Part shown: piece by piece, positions 9,106 to 20,163 of the stretch
How the letters are laid out: every line of letters begins with the position of its first letter
Numbering within the stretch: position 1 is the stretch's first letter
NCBI GenBank assembly: GCA_004379165.1
Contig: NKXK01000040.1
Location: 1-59,347, forward strand
Direction of reading: 5' to 3'
DNA length: 59,347 nt
Source: Rhodocyclaceae bacterium
Lineage (GTDB): Bacteria > Pseudomonadota > Gammaproteobacteria > Burkholderiales > Rhodocyclaceae
Notes under the pieces: generated by a model
Told to the model about the DNA's origin: nothing
Database searches by the model: none
What the model saw: only the letters and a program-made list of their open reading frames with translations
Program-made: the position numbers and the translations under genes

Positions 9106-9182
9106 TGGTCGGGGCGGTGGGATTCGAACTCACGACCCTCTGCTCCCAAAGCAGATGCGCTACCAGACTGCGCTACGCCCCG
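9106..9182 (-). tRNA. tRNA-Pro (anticodon TGG)
   Basis: Minus-strand cloverleaf: acceptor CGGGGCG/CGCCCCG, D loop AGTCTGGTA, anticodon loop TTTGGGA (anticodon TGG) on the stem TCTGC/GCAGA, T loop TTCGAAT, and an encoded CCA. It is 24 bases upstream of tRNA-Arg. Confidence 0.95.
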
Positions 9183-9321
9183 ACGTGGAGGCGAATTATA
9201 GCACTCCTCTGAAAGCCGCACCAGATCAGGGAGACATCCAGAGGAATAAAGATTGCTTGCCACCCTACCCCCTTTCTGATATTTAACAGCCTTTTTCGTC
9301 AACACCAAGGTGCCCGACAAC

Positions 9322-9747
9322 ATGGCAGACAACCTGCTCCACAAGCACTTCACTCCTTACCAGCCCAAGGACAGCGAGGCGTACATGAGTACGAAGCAAC
9401 TTGCGCACTTCCGCAAGATTCTGGAATCCCTGAAAAAGGAATTGAGCGAAGATATCGACCGCACGGTACATACCATGCAGGACGAAGCGACAGTGTTTGC
9501 TGATCCAAATGATCGGGCAAGCCAGGAAACCGATATCGCCATCGAACTACGCAATCGTGATCGCGAACGCAAGCTGATCAAGAAAATCGACGAGACCCTT
9601 GCCCGTATTGATAGCGACGACTACGGCTACTGCGACAAATGCGGCGTTGAAATCGGCATCAAGCGCCTGGAAGCCCGGCCGACGGCGACACTGTGCATTG
9701 ACTGCAAGACACTGGATGAACTGAAGGAAAAACAGATGGCGAAGTGA
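9322..9747 (+). CDS. dksA: RNA polymerase-binding transcription factor DksA
   Basis: Works with ppGpp on the RNA polymerase secondary channel to tune rRNA and amino-acid gene promoters. The protein has the N-terminal coiled-coil helices, the DPNDRASQE tip with its acidic residues, and a C-terminal zinc finger (CDKC and CIDC). I chose the ATG at 9322 (141 residues) because AAGG lies upstream and MADNLL is a plausible N-terminus; a GTG at 9310 is also in frame. The gene is monocistronic and convergent with pnp, sharing a terminator hairpin. Confidence 0.95.
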   Translation: MADNLLHKHFTPYQPKDSEAYMSTKQLAHFRKILESLKKELSEDIDRTVHTMQDEATVFADPNDRASQETDIAIELRNRDRERKLIKKIDETLARIDSDDYGYCDKCGVEIGIKRLEARPTATLCIDCKTLDELKEKQMAK

Positions 9748-9795
9748 TCGCCACGTGGAGGACGACTGCGATCAACCGCAAAAAAAGCCAAAATA

Positions 9796-9820
9796 CAAAG
9801 GGCCCCGCAGGTGCCCTTTG
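9796..9820. terminator. Terminator hairpin between convergent dksA and pnp
   Basis: CAAAGGGC and GCCCTTTG form a perfect 8-base stem with a 9-base loop. It is preceded by an A-rich stretch that becomes a U-rich tail on the minus strand, so it works best for pnp. A shorter T-containing tail follows on the plus strand for dksA. Confidence 0.7.
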
Positions 9821-9878
9821 TCATTCGGCTGCTACCACAGGCTGACACAGCGCTTGCCGCATCAGCCCGTTGCAGCGA

Positions 9879-12002
9879 TTACTGCTGCTGTTGCTGGGCC
9901 TGTGCCGCAGCCTCCTCAGCGGCAACCGCCTTCATCGACAGCTTGACGCGGCCGCGGTCGTCGGTTTCGAGGACCTTGACGCGAACGATCTGGCCTTCCT
10001 TGACGTAATCTTCGACCTTGTTGACACGCTCCTGGGCGATCTGGGAGATATGCAGCAGACCATCCTTGCCCGGCAGCACCTGAACGATGGCACCGAAGTC
10101 GAGGATCTTGAGCACGGTGCCTTCGTAGATCTTGCCAATTTCAACCTCGGCAGTGATCGCGTCGATACGCGCACGGGCCGCCGCAGCCGCATCGCCGGAG
10201 GTGGCAGCGATGGTGATCGTGCCGTCGTCCTGGATGTCGATGGTGGTACCGGTCTCTTCGGTCAGCGCACGGATGACGGCGCCGCCCTTGCCGATCACGT
10301 CGCGGATTTTTTCCGGATTGATCTTGAAGGTGTAGAGGCGCGGTGCGTAGGCGGACATTTCCTGACGCGGACCCGCAGCGGCTTCCTGCATCAGGTTAAG
10401 GATATGCAGACGGGCATCCTTGGCCTGGGCCAGTGCCACCTGCATGATTTCCTTGGTAATGCCCTGGATCTTGATGTCCATCTGCAGCGCAGTGATACCG
10501 GTCGTCGAACCCGCCACCTTGAAGTCCATGTCGCCGAGGTGATCTTCATCGCCGAGGATGTCGGTCAGCACCGCAAAACGGTTGCCTTCCTTAATCAGGC
10601 CCATGGCGATACCGGCGACGTGCGCCTTCAGTGGCACGCCGGCATCCATCAGCGCCAGACAGCCGCCACAAACGGAAGCCATTGACGAGGAACCATTAGA
10701 CTCGGTAATTTCGGAGACGACACGCATCGAGTAGGAGAAATCTTCCGGCTTCGGCAGCACAGCCAGCAGCGCGCGCTTGGCGAGACGGCCGTGACCGATT
10801 TCGCGACGCTTCGGGGTGCCGACGCGACCGCATTCGCCGGTGGCGTACGGGGGCATGTTGTAGTGCAGCATGAAGCGGTCGCGGTATTCACCGGCCAGTG
10901 CGTCGATGATCTGCTCGTCACGGTTGGTGCCCAGCGTGGCGACAGCCAGGGCCTGGGTTTCACCACGGGTAAACAGCGCGGAACCATGGGTGCGCGGCAG
11001 GACGCCGGAACGCATGGTGATCGGACGCACGGTACGGGTATCGCGACCGTCAATACGCGGCTGGCCGGACAGGATGCGACCACGAACAATGGCGGCTTCC
11101 ATTTCGAAGAACAGGTTGCCGACGGTATTGGCATCCGGTGCGCCTTCTTCACCGGAGCACAGGGCGGCAACGGCTTCAGCGGCGATCGCCTTGACGGTCT
11201 GGCTGCGGGTCTGCTTGGAAGTGATGCTGTAAGCCTCTTCCAGCTTGGCGCCAACGACGTCCTTCAGGCGGGCAACCAGTGCCTCGTCCTTGGCCGGCGC
11301 TTGCCATTCCCATTCGGGCTTGCCGGCTTCTTCAACCAGTTCGTTGATGGCGTTGATCGCCTTCTGCATTTCTGTGTGGCCGAAAACAACAGCACCGAGC
11401 ATGACATCTTCGGAGAGCTGGTCGGCTTCGGATTCAACCATCAGCACGGCGGCTTCGGTACCGGCAACGACGAGGTCGAGCTGGCTGTCCTTGAGCTGGC
11501 TCAGGGTCGGGCAGAGCACGTACTGGCCGTTGATGTAACCTACGCGGGCGGCACCGATCGGGCCGGCAAACGGAATGCCGGAGATCGCCAGGGCGGCGGA
11601 TGCGCCGATCATCGCCGGAATATCAGAATCGATTTCCGGATTCAGCGACATGACGGTGGCGACGACTTGCACTTCATTGTAAAAGCCATCCGGGAACAGC
11701 GGACGGATCGGACGGTCGATCAGGCGGGAGGTCAGCGTTTCCTTTTCGGACGGACGGCCTTCGCGCTTGAAGAAGCCACCGGGGATACGGCCGGCAGCGT
11801 AAACCTTTTCCTGATAATCGACGGTCAGCGGAAAGAAATCCTGACCGGGCTTGGCCGTCTTGGCGCCAACGACTGTGACCAGAACGACTGTCTCTTCCAT
11901 GGAGACCATGACAGCACCGCCAGCCTGGCGGGCGACTTCGCCGGTTTCCAGGGTGATTTGATGATCACCGTAGGCGAAGGTCTTTTTCACGACATTAAAC
12001 AT
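9879..12002 (-). CDS. pnp: Polyribonucleotide nucleotidyltransferase (PNPase)
   Basis: 3'-5' phosphorolytic exoribonuclease and degradosome component. At 707 residues it is full length, with two RNase PH domains. The second carries [14 protein letters not shown] and [21 protein letters not shown] domain ([17 protein letters not shown]) lies near residue 565, and an S1 domain ([16 protein letters not shown]) at 620-690. The tail ends in a short [10 protein letters not shown] run. It is the gene after rpsO, the conserved arrangement, with an intrinsic terminator in between. Confidence 0.97.
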   Translation of the reverse strand: MFNVVKKTFAYGDHQITLETGEVARQAGGAVMVSMEETVVLVTVVGAKTAKPGQDFFPLTVDYQEKVYAAGRIPGGFFKREGRPSEKETLTSRLIDRPIRPLFPDGFYNEVQVVATVMSLNPEIDSDIPAMIGASAALAISGIPFAGPIGAARVGYINGQYVLCPTLSQLKDSQLDLVVAGTEAAVLMVESEADQLSEDVMLGAVVFGHTEMQKAINAINELVEEAGKPEWEWQAPAKDEALVARLKDVVGAKLEEAYSITSKQTRSQTVKAIAAEAVAALCSGEEGAPDANTVGNLFFEMEAAIVRGRILSGQPRIDGRDTRTVRPITMRSGVLPRTHGSALFTRGETQALAVATLGTNRDEQIIDALAGEYRDRFMLHYNMPPYATGECGRVGTPKRREIGHGRLAKRALLAVLPKPEDFSYSMRVVSEITESNGSSSMASVCGGCLALMDAGVPLKAHVAGIAMGLIKEGNRFAVLTDILGDEDHLGDMDFKVAGSTTGITALQMDIKIQGITKEIMQVALAQAKDARLHILNLMQEAAAGPRQEMSAYAPRLYTFKINPEKIRDVIGKGGAVIRALTEETGTTIDIQDDGTITIAATSGDAAAAARARIDAITAEVEIGKIYEGTVLKILDFGAIVQVLPGKDGLLHISQIAQERVNKVEDYVKEGQIVRVKVLETDDRGRVKLSMKAVAAEEAAAQAQQQQQ

Positions 12003-12095
12003 AACTTCCTTTCACTCTCTCAACATTAACCAACAATAACAACAGCTTACACTTATCACACCAAAGAACGAAACAACGGCACAACAAAAGCAAAA

Positions 12096-12124
12096 AAGCG
12101 GCCGGGGAATTCCGGGCCGCTTTT
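12096..12124 (-). terminator. Terminator between rpsO and pnp
   Basis: On the minus strand AGCGGCC and GGCCGCT form a GC-rich stem followed by a run of T (the A6 tract at 12092-12097). It lies 19 bases after the rpsO stop and about 95 bases before pnp. It probably gives partial termination, so that pnp is expressed from read-through and from its own promoter, as described for E. coli rpsO-pnp. Confidence 0.8.
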
Positions 12125-12143
12125 CCGTAGCACTGGTCGCGAA

Positions 12144-12410
12144 TTATTTGCGCAGACCAAGGCGGGTAATCAGGGTACGGTAACGCTCGACGTCCTTGCC
12201 CTTCAGGTAGTCCAACAGCTTGCGGCGCTGGGAAACCAGACGCAGCAGACCGCGACGGGAGTGGTGATCCTTGCTGTGCTCCTTGAAGTGCGGCTGCAGG
12301 TCGTTGATGCGTGCGGTCAGCAGCGCAACCTGAACTTCCGGAGAACCCGTGTCACCCTTGGACTGGGCAAAATCGGCAACGATGGCTGCCTTGCTTTCGG
12401 TAGTAATCAT
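12144..12410 (-). CDS. rpsO: 30S ribosomal protein S15
   Basis: Primary 16S rRNA-binding protein of the small-subunit platform. The 88 residues from [11 protein letters not shown] match the family length. Recognisable segments are [33 protein letters not shown] and the [14 protein letters not shown] tail. The ATG at 12410 is preceded by GAGGG at a good distance; the frame extends six residues further upstream without merit. It is part of the truB-rpsO-pnp order. Confidence 0.97.
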   Translation of the reverse strand: MITTESKAAIVADFAQSKGDTGSPEVQVALLTARINDLQPHFKEHSKDHHSRRGLLRLVSQRRKLLDYLKGKDVERYRTLITRLGLRK

Positions 12411-12513
12411 CTCAAAACCCTCTTTCATTAAAACGACGCCGCCCCGGTTTGATAGAGCAGACGCCAGTTAAAAACTCCGCACACGATGCGCGAAGCCACT
12501 GATTATACAACAA

Positions 12514-13419
12514 TCAGAGTGCCAGTTGTACCAGACGTTTTGGCCACAGGCGATTCTCGCGACCCGGTTCGCCAACGCCTATCAGCCGGCCATCGGCATA
12601 CACCCGGATTTTTCCTGCCAGGCCGGTCGGCAGATCAACCGGATTGCCGTGACGAAAGCGTTGCATAGCCTCGCCATCCAGTTGCACCGACGGCAAACTC
12701 TGCAAAAGCGCATCAACCGGCTGCAGGAACGCCAGCCGCTCCGCTTCTGGCAAGGCGTCAAGCTGCGCCAGCGTTACCGATCCGACCAGTGTCAGATCAC
12801 CCACCCCGCTTCGCCGCAAGCCGGCAAGATGCGCGCCACAACCGAGTGCCCGGCCAATATCGGCGGCCAGTACCCGTATGTAGGTGCCCTTGCTGCACGC
12901 GACGCGAATTTTCAGGCGATCACAGGCAAATGCCAGCAGGTCGGTGTGATGAATGGTCACCGCCCTCGCCTCGCGCTCGACCTCGATGCCCTGACGCGCC
13001 AACTCATAGAGTGGCCGGCCATCGCGTTTGAGTGCCGAATGCATCGGCGGCACCTGGGATATGTCACCGGTAAAGCGCTCAAGCACTGCGGAAATTTGCC
13101 CGATTTCCAGGTTCACTGCAGCCATTGCCGTGATCTGACCCTCGGCATCGCCGGAGTCGGTCGTCACACCCAACTGGATATCCGCTTCATAAACCTTGTC
13201 GGCATCCAGCAAATCCGCGGAAAACTTGGTCGCCTCGCCGAAGCACAGCGGCAACAGGCCGGTCGCCAGCGGGTCGAGGGTGCCGGTATGACCACCCTTG
13301 GCTGCCGAAAACAAGCGCCGTGCCTTTTGCAGCGCATCGTTGGAACTCATTCCGAGCGGCTTGTCGAGCAACAGCACACCATCGACCTGTTTCCAGGTCT
13401 TCTTGACTCGAGGCTCCAT
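12514..13419 (-). CDS. truB: tRNA pseudouridine-55 synthase
   Basis: Makes the universal pseudouridine 55 in the T loop of tRNAs. GGHTGTLDPLATGLLPLC, with the catalytic Asp in TLD, lies near residue 45, followed by KVYEADIQLGVTTDSGD. The C-terminal PUA-like tail follows (FRHGNPVDLPTGLAGKIRVY is at 250-270). 301 residues. It starts 10 bases after rbfA. Confidence 0.96.
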   Translation of the reverse strand: MEPRVKKTWKQVDGVLLLDKPLGMSSNDALQKARRLFSAAKGGHTGTLDPLATGLLPLCFGEATKFSADLLDADKVYEADIQLGVTTDSGDAEGQITAMAAVNLEIGQISAVLERFTGDISQVPPMHSALKRDGRPLYELARQGIEVEREARAVTIHHTDLLAFACDRLKIRVACSKGTYIRVLAADIGRALGCGAHLAGLRRSGVGDLTLVGSVTLAQLDALPEAERLAFLQPVDALLQSLPSVQLDGEAMQRFRHGNPVDLPTGLAGKIRVYADGRLIGVGEPGRENRLWPKRLVQLAL

Positions 13420-13428
13420 GCTGATGTC

Positions 13429-13806
13429 TTATTCGTCAGGCGTCTGATCGGACAAGGCGTTGGCCTTGTCAATCAATTGCGACAGGTTGCTGCCGCGCTC
13501 CAGCGAGTTGTCGTAGACGAAGTGCAACTCGGGCAAGGTATGGATGTGAATCCGGCGCCCCAGTTCGCGGCGCAGGAAACCGGCCGCACGCTTCAAACCA
13601 CGCTCGATCTCGTCGAGATGCTCGCCGTTCAGTGTCGTAAAGAACACCTTGGCATGCGCGTAGTCGGGGGTCAGTTCAACCGCAGTCAGGCTGATCATGC
13701 CCACCCGCGGGTCCTTCAGTTCAGTACGAATCAAATCCGCCAGGTCGCGACGCACCTGCTCCGCGACCCGGTCACTGCGTTGAAATCCTCGGGCTTGCTT
13801 CTTCAT
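13429..13806 (-). CDS. rbfA: Ribosome-binding factor A
   Basis: A 30S assembly factor that binds 16S rRNA during late maturation and cold adaptation. The single KH-type domain is complete, with [23 protein letters not shown] near residues 13-35 and [16 protein letters not shown] in the middle. 125 residues. Its ATG overlaps the infB stop by one base (TAATG). Confidence 0.96.
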   Translation of the reverse strand: MKKQARGFQRSDRVAEQVRRDLADLIRTELKDPRVGMISLTAVELTPDYAHAKVFFTTLNGEHLDEIERGLKRAAGFLRRELGRRIHIHTLPELHFVYDNSLERGSNLSQLIDKANALSDQTPDE

Positions 13807-16547
13807 TACAGCGTGCGCGCCACTTCCTGGATTTCATAGACTTCGAGCTGATCGCCTTCCTGGATGTCGTTGTTACCGCGCAGCGACAGACCGCACTCGA
13901 AGTTGGAACGGACTTCCTTGACGTCGTCCTTGAAGCGCTTGAGCGAGTCGAGCTCCCCATCCCACTGCACGACGTTGTTGCGCAGCAGACGGACGCGCGA
14001 AGCACGCTTAATGAAGCCTTCGAGCACATAACAGCCGGCGATGGCACCCACCTTGGAAATATGGAAGACCTGACGGATCTCGACCATGCCGGTGACCTGC
14101 TCGCGCTTCTCGGGCGACAACATCCCGGACAGGGCGGCCTTGACCTCGTCGACAGCGTCGTAAATCACGTTGTAGTAACGGATGTCGACACCGAAGTTCT
14201 CGGCCAGCTTGCGGGCACCGGCATCGGCACGGATGTTGAAGCCGATGATGACCGCGCCCGAAGCCTGCGCCAGGTTGACGTCGGATTCGCTGATGGCACC
14301 CACGGCACCATGGACCACCTGAACTCGGACTTCCTCGTTCGAAAGCTTGGCCAGCGTCTGGACCAGTGCTTCCTGCGAGCCCTGCACGTCGGCCTTGACG
14401 ATGAGCGGCAGCGTCTTGACTTCGCCCTCTTCCATTTGCTGGAACATATTTTCCAGCTTGGCGGCCTGCTGCTTTGCCAGTTTGACGTCGCGGAACTTGC
14501 CCTGACGGAAGAGCGCAATTTCGCGCGCCTTCTTTTCATCGGCGAGAACGATCGCCTCTTCACCGGCGGCCGGCACATCCGACAGGCCGAGAATTTCAAC
14601 CGGAATCGACGGACCGGCTTCATTGATCGGCTTGCCGTTCTCGTCGAGCATGGCACGGACTCGACCAAAGACCTGGCCGGCGAGCACGACGTCGCCGCGC
14701 TTCAGCGTACCGGACTGGATCAGCATGGTCGCGACGGCGCCGCGCCCCTTGTCGAGGCGGGCTTCGATGATCAGGCCCTTGGCCGGTGCATCTTTCTGCG
14801 CCGTCAGTTCCAGCACTTCGGCCTGCAGCAGGACGTTTTCAAGCAGTTCGTCGATGCCGGTACCCTTCTTGGCCGAAACCGGGCAGAACGGCGAATCGCC
14901 GCCGTATTCTTCCGGAATCACGCCCTCGGCAACCAGCTCCTGCTTGACGCGGTCCGGGTTGGCATCCGGCTTGTCGATCTTGTTAACCGCGACCACCAAC
15001 GGCACACCGGCCGCCTTGGCGTGGTGGATCGCTTCCTTGGTCTGCGGCATCACGCCGTCGTCGGCCGCCACCACCAGAATGACGATGTCGGTTGCCTTGG
15101 CACCGCGGGCACGCATGGCGGTAAACGCCTCGTGACCCGGGGTATCGAGGAAGGTGATCATGCCGCGTTCGGTTTCGACGTGGTAGGCACCGATGTGCTG
15201 CGTAATGCCGCCGGCTTCACCGGACGCCACCTTGGCGCGACGGATGTAGTCGAGCAGCGAGGTCTTGCCGTGGTCGACGTGACCCATGACGGTAACGACA
15301 GGGGCACGCGGCTCCAGCGGCACGTCCTTGTGCTCGGCGCTTTCTTCGAGGAAGGCATCCGGGTCGTCCAGCTTGGCTGCAAAAGCCTTGTGGCCCATTT
15401 CCTCGACGACGATCATCGCCGTTTCCTGGTCCAGTACCTGGTTGATGGTGACCATGGACCCCATCTTCATCATCACCTTGATGATTTCGATGGCCTTGAC
15501 CGCCATCTTGTGGGCGAGGTCAGAGACGGAAATGGTTTCCGGAATATGCACTTCACGGGTCACCGGTTCGGTCGGTGCCTGGAAGCTGCCCTGACCGTCA
15601 TCACCCTTGTGAGACTTCTTGTGGCCATGACGGCCGTCCTTCCAGGACGAACCCGCATCGGCACCGCGCGTCTTGATGCCCGGCTTCTTCTTGCCGTCAT
15701 CCGGGGCGCGACCGCTCTTGTCGGTACCCTTCTTGTTGCCGCCGGCATCCGGCTTGCGGTGCAGCGTGCCCTTCTCAGCCGGCGCATCGCCGGACTTGGC
15801 ATTGGCGGCGGCCTGCTGCTTGGCCTGCTCGGCGGCCTTGGCCGCGGCGGCCGCTGCTTCGGCCTGCTGGCGCATGATCACCAACTGGGCTTCGCGTGCC
15901 TGTTTTTCCTTAAGCTCGCGCTCCTGAATATCACGCAGGCGATTGCGACGCCGCGCCTCTTCTTCGCGAGCTTTCAGTTCCTTCTCGCCAATGATCGCAG
16001 CACGATCCAGCGGCTTCGGTGCCACCGGCGTCGCCGCAGCGACTTCAGGCTCCGGCTCAGGCTCGGGTTCCGGCGCGATCTCGACAACCGGCTCGGGTGC
16101 GACTTCGACGACCGGCACTGGAACAACCTCAACCTCCGGTTCCGCCATCAGCTCCGGCACTGTATCGAGCACTTCAGCTTCGACCGGCATGACCTCATGA
16201 GCCGCATCCATCGCAGCTTCATCGTGCGCGCCTTCCGGCAGCGTATCCGACAGCTCACGCTTGACAAGGACGCGCTTCTTGCGCACCTCCACCTGGACCG
16301 TCCGTGCCCGACCATGCGCGTCGGTGGCCTTGATTTCCGACGTCTGCTTGCGCGTCAGCGTAATCTTGGTCTTCGACTCGTCGCCATGCGAACGGCGCAG
16401 ATAATCGAGCAACTTGGTCTTGTCCTGATCGGTCAGGACATCATCGTTGCCGCTCTTGCCGACGCCCGCCTTGCCGAGTTGCTCGAGCAGGGCCGACACC
16501 GGCATCTTTAGTTCAATTGCGAATTGTGAAACGGTTGTTGCAGACAT
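13806..16547 (-). CDS. infB: Translation initiation factor IF-2
   Basis: GTPase that places initiator tRNA on the ribosome. From the N-terminus: an IF2_N domain ([20 protein letters not shown]), a long charged Ala/Glu/Pro linker with repeated EPEPEPEPE, then the G domain ([23 protein letters not shown]), domain II and the C-terminal fMet-tRNA-binding domain. I chose the ATG at 16547 (913 residues), which is preceded by GGGAGGTAA; the longer frame adds 12 residues without a ribosome site. It is in the rimP-nusA-infB-rbfA-truB operon. Confidence 0.97.
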   Translation of the reverse strand: MSATTVSQFAIELKMPVSALLEQLGKAGVGKSGNDDVLTDQDKTKLLDYLRRSHGDESKTKITLTRKQTSEIKATDAHGRARTVQVEVRKKRVLVKRELSDTLPEGAHDEAAMDAAHEVMPVEAEVLDTVPELMAEPEVEVVPVPVVEVAPEPVVEIAPEPEPEPEPEVAAATPVAPKPLDRAAIIGEKELKAREEEARRRNRLRDIQERELKEKQAREAQLVIMRQQAEAAAAAAKAAEQAKQQAAANAKSGDAPAEKGTLHRKPDAGGNKKGTDKSGRAPDDGKKKPGIKTRGADAGSSWKDGRHGHKKSHKGDDGQGSFQAPTEPVTREVHIPETISVSDLAHKMAVKAIEIIKVMMKMGSMVTINQVLDQETAMIVVEEMGHKAFAAKLDDPDAFLEESAEHKDVPLEPRAPVVTVMGHVDHGKTSLLDYIRRAKVASGEAGGITQHIGAYHVETERGMITFLDTPGHEAFTAMRARGAKATDIVILVVAADDGVMPQTKEAIHHAKAAGVPLVVAVNKIDKPDANPDRVKQELVAEGVIPEEYGGDSPFCPVSAKKGTGIDELLENVLLQAEVLELTAQKDAPAKGLIIEARLDKGRGAVATMLIQSGTLKRGDVVLAGQVFGRVRAMLDENGKPINEAGPSIPVEILGLSDVPAAGEEAIVLADEKKAREIALFRQGKFRDVKLAKQQAAKLENMFQQMEEGEVKTLPLIVKADVQGSQEALVQTLAKLSNEEVRVQVVHGAVGAISESDVNLAQASGAVIIGFNIRADAGARKLAENFGVDIRYYNVIYDAVDEVKAALSGMLSPEKREQVTGMVEIRQVFHISKVGAIAGCYVLEGFIKRASRVRLLRNNVVQWDGELDSLKRFKDDVKEVRSNFECGLSLRGNNDIQEGDQLEVYEIQEVARTL

Positions 16548-16563
16548 GCTTGTTACCTCCCGC

Positions 16564-18036
16564 TCACTCAAACCAGTGAGCACGTGCCTTCAGAATGATT
16601 TCCTTGGCACGCTCGTCATCGATGCCGGTCATTTCGGTCAGTTCATCCACCGCCAGTTCAGCGAGGTCGTCACGGGTCTTGATGTCGTGTTCGGCCAGCT
16701 TGGCGGCGATATCCTTGGTCATTCCCTCCAGACCAATCAGGTCTTCGGAAACGGCCTCCAGCTTTTCCTCGGTCGCGATGGCCTCGGTCAGCAGGACGTT
16801 GCGCGAACGGGTACGCAGTTCGTTGACGATCTCTTCGTCAAGACCGTCAATTTCAAGCATTTCGGCGAGCGGCACATAGGCTACCTCTTCCAGCGTCGAG
16901 AAACCTTCCTCGATCAGCAGGTCAGCCAACTCCTCGTCGATATCCAGCTTTTCCATGAAGGTCAGGCGGGTCACAGCGTGCTCGGCTTCCGAGCGCTTGG
17001 CCGATTCGTCCTGAGTCATCAGGTTGATGCTCCAGCCAGTCAGTTCGGAGGCCAGGCGAACGTTCTGGCCGCTGCGACCGATGGCAATCGCCAGGTTGTC
17101 TTCATCGACCACGACGTCCATCGCATGCTTTTCCTCATCCACCACGATCGACGACACTTCGGCCGGTGACAGCGCACCGATCACGAACTGCGCCGGATCA
17201 GCCGACCAGAGAACGATATCGATGTTTTCGCCACCGATTTCGTTACGCACAGCAGTCACACGCGAACCGCGCAGACCAACACAGGTGCCAATCGGATCGA
17301 CGCGCGGGTCATTCGACTTGACGGCAATCTTGGCGCGCAGGCCGGGATCTCGGGCGCAGGCCTTGAGCTCCATCAGGCCGTCGTCGATTTCCGGCACTTC
17401 CATGCCGAAGAGTTTGATGACGAATTCCGGTGCGGTACGCGACAGAATGATCTGCGGGCCACGGGCATTGCGATCGATGCGCAGCAGGTAGGCGCGAACA
17501 CGGTCGCCAACACGCAGGTTTTCCTTCGGGATCATCTGGTCACGAGGCAGCAGGGCCTCGATCTTGCCAGCCTCGACGATGGCGTTACCACGTTCCATGC
17601 GCTTGATGGTGCCGGAAACGACATGCTCCTTGCGCTCGAGGAAGTCCTGCAGGATCTGCTCGCGCTCGGCGTCACGGATCTTCTGCAGGATCACCTGTTT
17701 GGCGGCCTGAGCACCAATCCGGCCGAAGTCGATCGGCTCCAGCGGCTCTTCAAGATAATCACCCGCCTCGACCTCCGGATCATCCTTCTGGGCATCGGAA
17801 AGCGGAATCTGCAGGTATTCGTTGACGTACTCGTTGTCGGCAACCACCTGCCAACGACGGAAGGACTCGAAGCTGCCCGAATTACGGTCGATCACGACGC
17901 GCACCTCGGCTTCGTCGTGGATGCGCTTCTTGGTCGCAGATGCGAGCGCCAGCTCAAGGGCACCGAACACGATTTCCTTGGCGACATTCTTTTCGCGGGC
18001 CAATGCATCGACCAGCAACAACATTTCACGGCTCAT
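16564..18036 (-). CDS. nusA: Transcription termination/antitermination protein NusA
   Basis: RNA polymerase-associated factor that controls pausing, termination and antitermination. 490 residues: an N-terminal RNAP-binding domain ([18 protein letters not shown]), an S1 domain near 135-200, two KH domains ([33 protein letters not shown]), and two C-terminal acidic helix-hairpin repeats ([20 protein letters not shown] and [20 protein letters not shown]). These tail repeats bind the alpha C-terminal domain. It lies between rimP and infB. Confidence 0.97.
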   Translation of the reverse strand: MSREMLLLVDALAREKNVAKEIVFGALELALASATKKRIHDEAEVRVVIDRNSGSFESFRRWQVVADNEYVNEYLQIPLSDAQKDDPEVEAGDYLEEPLEPIDFGRIGAQAAKQVILQKIRDAEREQILQDFLERKEHVVSGTIKRMERGNAIVEAGKIEALLPRDQMIPKENLRVGDRVRAYLLRIDRNARGPQIILSRTAPEFVIKLFGMEVPEIDDGLMELKACARDPGLRAKIAVKSNDPRVDPIGTCVGLRGSRVTAVRNEIGGENIDIVLWSADPAQFVIGALSPAEVSSIVVDEEKHAMDVVVDEDNLAIAIGRSGQNVRLASELTGWSINLMTQDESAKRSEAEHAVTRLTFMEKLDIDEELADLLIEEGFSTLEEVAYVPLAEMLEIDGLDEEIVNELRTRSRNVLLTEAIATEEKLEAVSEDLIGLEGMTKDIAAKLAEHDIKTRDDLAELAVDELTEMTGIDDERAKEIILKARAHWFE

Positions 18037-18057
18037 GGGCTAAAACCTCCTGGTCCT

Positions 18058-18498
18058 TCAGTCGAATCGGGGCACGAGACGTGCCTTTTCGATATTGTTA
18101 AATTCGAGTTCCACATCGTCCTTCTCCAGGCGCAGACCGACCTTGCCGTCGGCACAGCCGAGCAGGGTTCCCTGGAAATTGCGGCGATTGTTCTGGGGAA
18201 TGCGCAGCTTGATCTGGATATCCTGACCGGCAAAGCGGGCAAAATCTGCCACTTTCTTGACGACTCGGTCCATACCCGGGGAGGAGATTTCGAGGCGGTC
18301 AAAATCGACATTCTCGACCTCGAAAACACGGGTCAGCTGATTCGACACCTTCGCGCAGTCATCAACATCAATCCCGCGCTCCTTTTCGGGGGCGTCGATG
18401 AAGACCCGAATGGTCCGGCCGCGCGGCGACATTTCAATATCGACGAGCTCAAAACCCAGACCGACAACGGTCGTTTCAATCAGCGAATTCAAATCCAT
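18058..18498 (-). CDS. rimP: Ribosome maturation factor RimP
   Basis: Needed for assembly of the 30S subunit head. A 146-residue protein with the family landmarks GFELVDIEMSPRGRTIRVFID, CAKVSNQLTRVFEV and LEISSPGMDRVVKK. It is the first gene of the nusA operon. Its ATG is only about 17 bases downstream of a terminator-like hairpin lying in the leader. Confidence 0.95.
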   Translation of the reverse strand: MDLNSLIETTVVGLGFELVDIEMSPRGRTIRVFIDAPEKERGIDVDDCAKVSNQLTRVFEVENVDFDRLEISSPGMDRVVKKVADFARFAGQDIQIKLRIPQNNRRNFQGTLLGCADGKVGLRLEKDDVELEFNNIEKARLVPRFD

Positions 18499-18514
18499 GG
18501 CTACAAATAAAAAA

Positions 18515-18529
18515 TGGGCGAAACGCCCA
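18515..18529 (-). terminator. Leader hairpin with T tract upstream of rimP
   Basis: On the minus strand TGGGCG-TTT-CGCCCA is followed by TTTTTTATTT, a standard intrinsic terminator. It sits inside the transcribed leader between the promoter at 18584-18612 and the rimP start. It could end rluB transcription, attenuate the rimP-nusA-infB operon, or do both. Confidence 0.75.
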
Positions 18530-18583
18530 CCTCAGAAAAAATCAAGATGCCCGCCAAAAAGCGCAGGAGGAACAAACCCGTGA

Positions 18584-18612
18584 ATTATAACGGCTTCGCT
18601 CCTCCCCAACAA
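18584..18612 (-). promoter_or_regulatory. Sigma-70 promoter of the rimP-nusA-infB operon
   Basis: On the minus strand TTGTTG (18612-18607) and a consensus TATAAT (18589-18584) are separated by 17 bases. Transcription would start near 18577, giving a leader of about 80 bases that contains the hairpin at 18515-18529. Confidence 0.75.
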
Positions 18613-18626
18613 TGCATTTGCGCTGC

Positions 18627-19631
18627 TCAGGACTCTTTTCTGGGCGCCGCCGGCATTTTCTCCAGTTCCTTGAGCAGGGCCTTGATTTCGAGCTCGGTCA
18701 ACTCGCGCGAACGGCCGCGCTTGAGTTGCGGCGGCAGGATAAACGGACCATAACGAACACGGATCAGTCGGCTGACCGTGCAGCCAACCGCTTCGAACAT
18801 GCGACGCACTTCCCGGTTACGCCCCTCGAAAATCGACACCTTGTACCAGTGGTTGGCACCTTCGCCGCCGGCATCGACCAGGCTGGCAAAATTGGCCGGA
18901 CCATCCTCAAGTTGCACGCCATTCAACAGTTGCTGCTGGGCATCCACGGTCAGTTCGCCAAGCACCCGCACCGCGTATTCACGCACCAGTTGCGAACTCG
19001 GGTGCATCAGCTTGTTGGCCAGATCGCCCGAGGTGGTGAACAACAACAGACCGGAGGTATTGAAATCCAGACGGCCGACGTTGATCCAGCGACCACCCCG
19101 CATGCGCGGCAAGGCGGCAAACACCGAAGGCCGGCCATCGGGATCATCCCGCGAGACGATCTCGCCTTCCGGCTTGTGGTACATCAGCACCCGCGGCGGG
19201 CGCGAACTGCCAGTGAAGCGGATATTGATCAACCTCCCGCCGATCTTGACCTTGTCGGTCGGCACGACGGATTGCCCCAACTGGGCGACCTCGCCATTGA
19301 CAGTGATCTTGCCGGCAGCGATCCATTCTTCCATCTCGCGACGCGAGCCGACCCCGGCCTGCGCCAGGATCTTCTGCAAGCGTTCGGGCTTGGCTTCGAT
19401 CAGCGGCTTGCCGTTGCGGCCGATATTGCCGCGATTGGCCCGTCCGGTTTGTGGCACACCCTGCCGGCGGCGGGGTACCGGTTTTGCCTCCTCGGCAAGC
19501 TCCGGCGCGGTTTCGACCTCAGGAGCACCGCGGCCACGACGCCCCGTGCTGCGGTGAACGCCGGAACCCGGCGAAATTCCGGTGCCGTCCTTCTTGGCCG
19601 ACGGACGAAATGGCGTACGTTTAGTTTTCAT
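18627..19631 (-). CDS. rluB: 23S rRNA pseudouridine(2605) synthase RluB-type
   Basis: Modifies helix 93 of 23S rRNA. The N-terminal about 90 residues form a basic, low-complexity extension. An S4 RNA-binding domain follows ([18 protein letters not shown]). The catalytic domain carries the aspartate in [18 protein letters not shown]. At 334 residues it is longer than RsuA and fits RluB. It overlaps the 3' end of scpB by 11 bases. Confidence 0.9.
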   Translation of the reverse strand: MKTKRTPFRPSAKKDGTGISPGSGVHRSTGRRGRGAPEVETAPELAEEAKPVPRRRQGVPQTGRANRGNIGRNGKPLIEAKPERLQKILAQAGVGSRREMEEWIAAGKITVNGEVAQLGQSVVPTDKVKIGGRLINIRFTGSSRPPRVLMYHKPEGEIVSRDDPDGRPSVFAALPRMRGGRWINVGRLDFNTSGLLLFTTSGDLANKLMHPSSQLVREYAVRVLGELTVDAQQQLLNGVQLEDGPANFASLVDAGGEGANHWYKVSIFEGRNREVRRMFEAVGCTVSRLIRVRYGPFILPPQLKRGRSRELTELEIKALLKELEKMPAAPRKES

Positions 19632-20163
19632 GATTCAGTTCCAAAGTCTGGCTGATCTGCTCCAGCGGCGGCAATTCGCTGACGCTGCGCAGACCGAGAT
19701 CATCAAGGAAGGCGCGCGTCGTCGCAAACAGCGCCGGTCGTCCCGGCGTATCACGATGGCCGACCACATCGATCCAGCCACGTTCCTCAAGGGTCTTGAT
19801 GACATTACTATTGACGACCACACCGCGGATTTCCTCGATATCACCGCGGGTAACCGGTTGACGGTAGGCGATGATCGCCAAGGTTTCAAGAACCGCACGC
19901 GAATAACGCGGCGGCTTTTCAGGATTCAAACGCTCCAGATAGGGCAAAAACTCCGGCCGGGTGCGGAAACGCCAGCCGGAAGCCAGCTGGACCAGTTCCA
20001 CCGGCCGACCATCGTACTCCCCCCGCAACTCGTCGAGCAGGCGACGCAGGGTGTCGGTCGACAGCTCCTCGTCGAACATCCTCTTCAGGTCGCTCGGCGT
20101 CATCGGCTCGCGGGCAGCCAGCAAGGCTGCCTCAAGCACCTTCTTGACCTGACTCGGCTCCAC
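19621..20163 (-). CDS. scpB: Segregation and condensation protein B
   Basis: Subunit of the SMC-ScpAB condensin; two winged-helix domains bind the ScpA kleisin. 180 residues containing [47 protein letters not shown] and [14 protein letters not shown] in order. It overlaps scpA by 32 bases and rluB by 11, so the three genes are tightly coupled. Confidence 0.95.
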   Translation of the reverse strand: MEPSQVKKVLEAALLAAREPMTPSDLKRMFDEELSTDTLRRLLDELRGEYDGRPVELVQLASGWRFRTRPEFLPYLERLNPEKPPRYSRAVLETLAIIAYRQPVTRGDIEEIRGVVVNSNVIKTLEERGWIDVVGHRDTPGRPALFATTRAFLDDLGLRSVSELPPLEQISQTLELNHEN

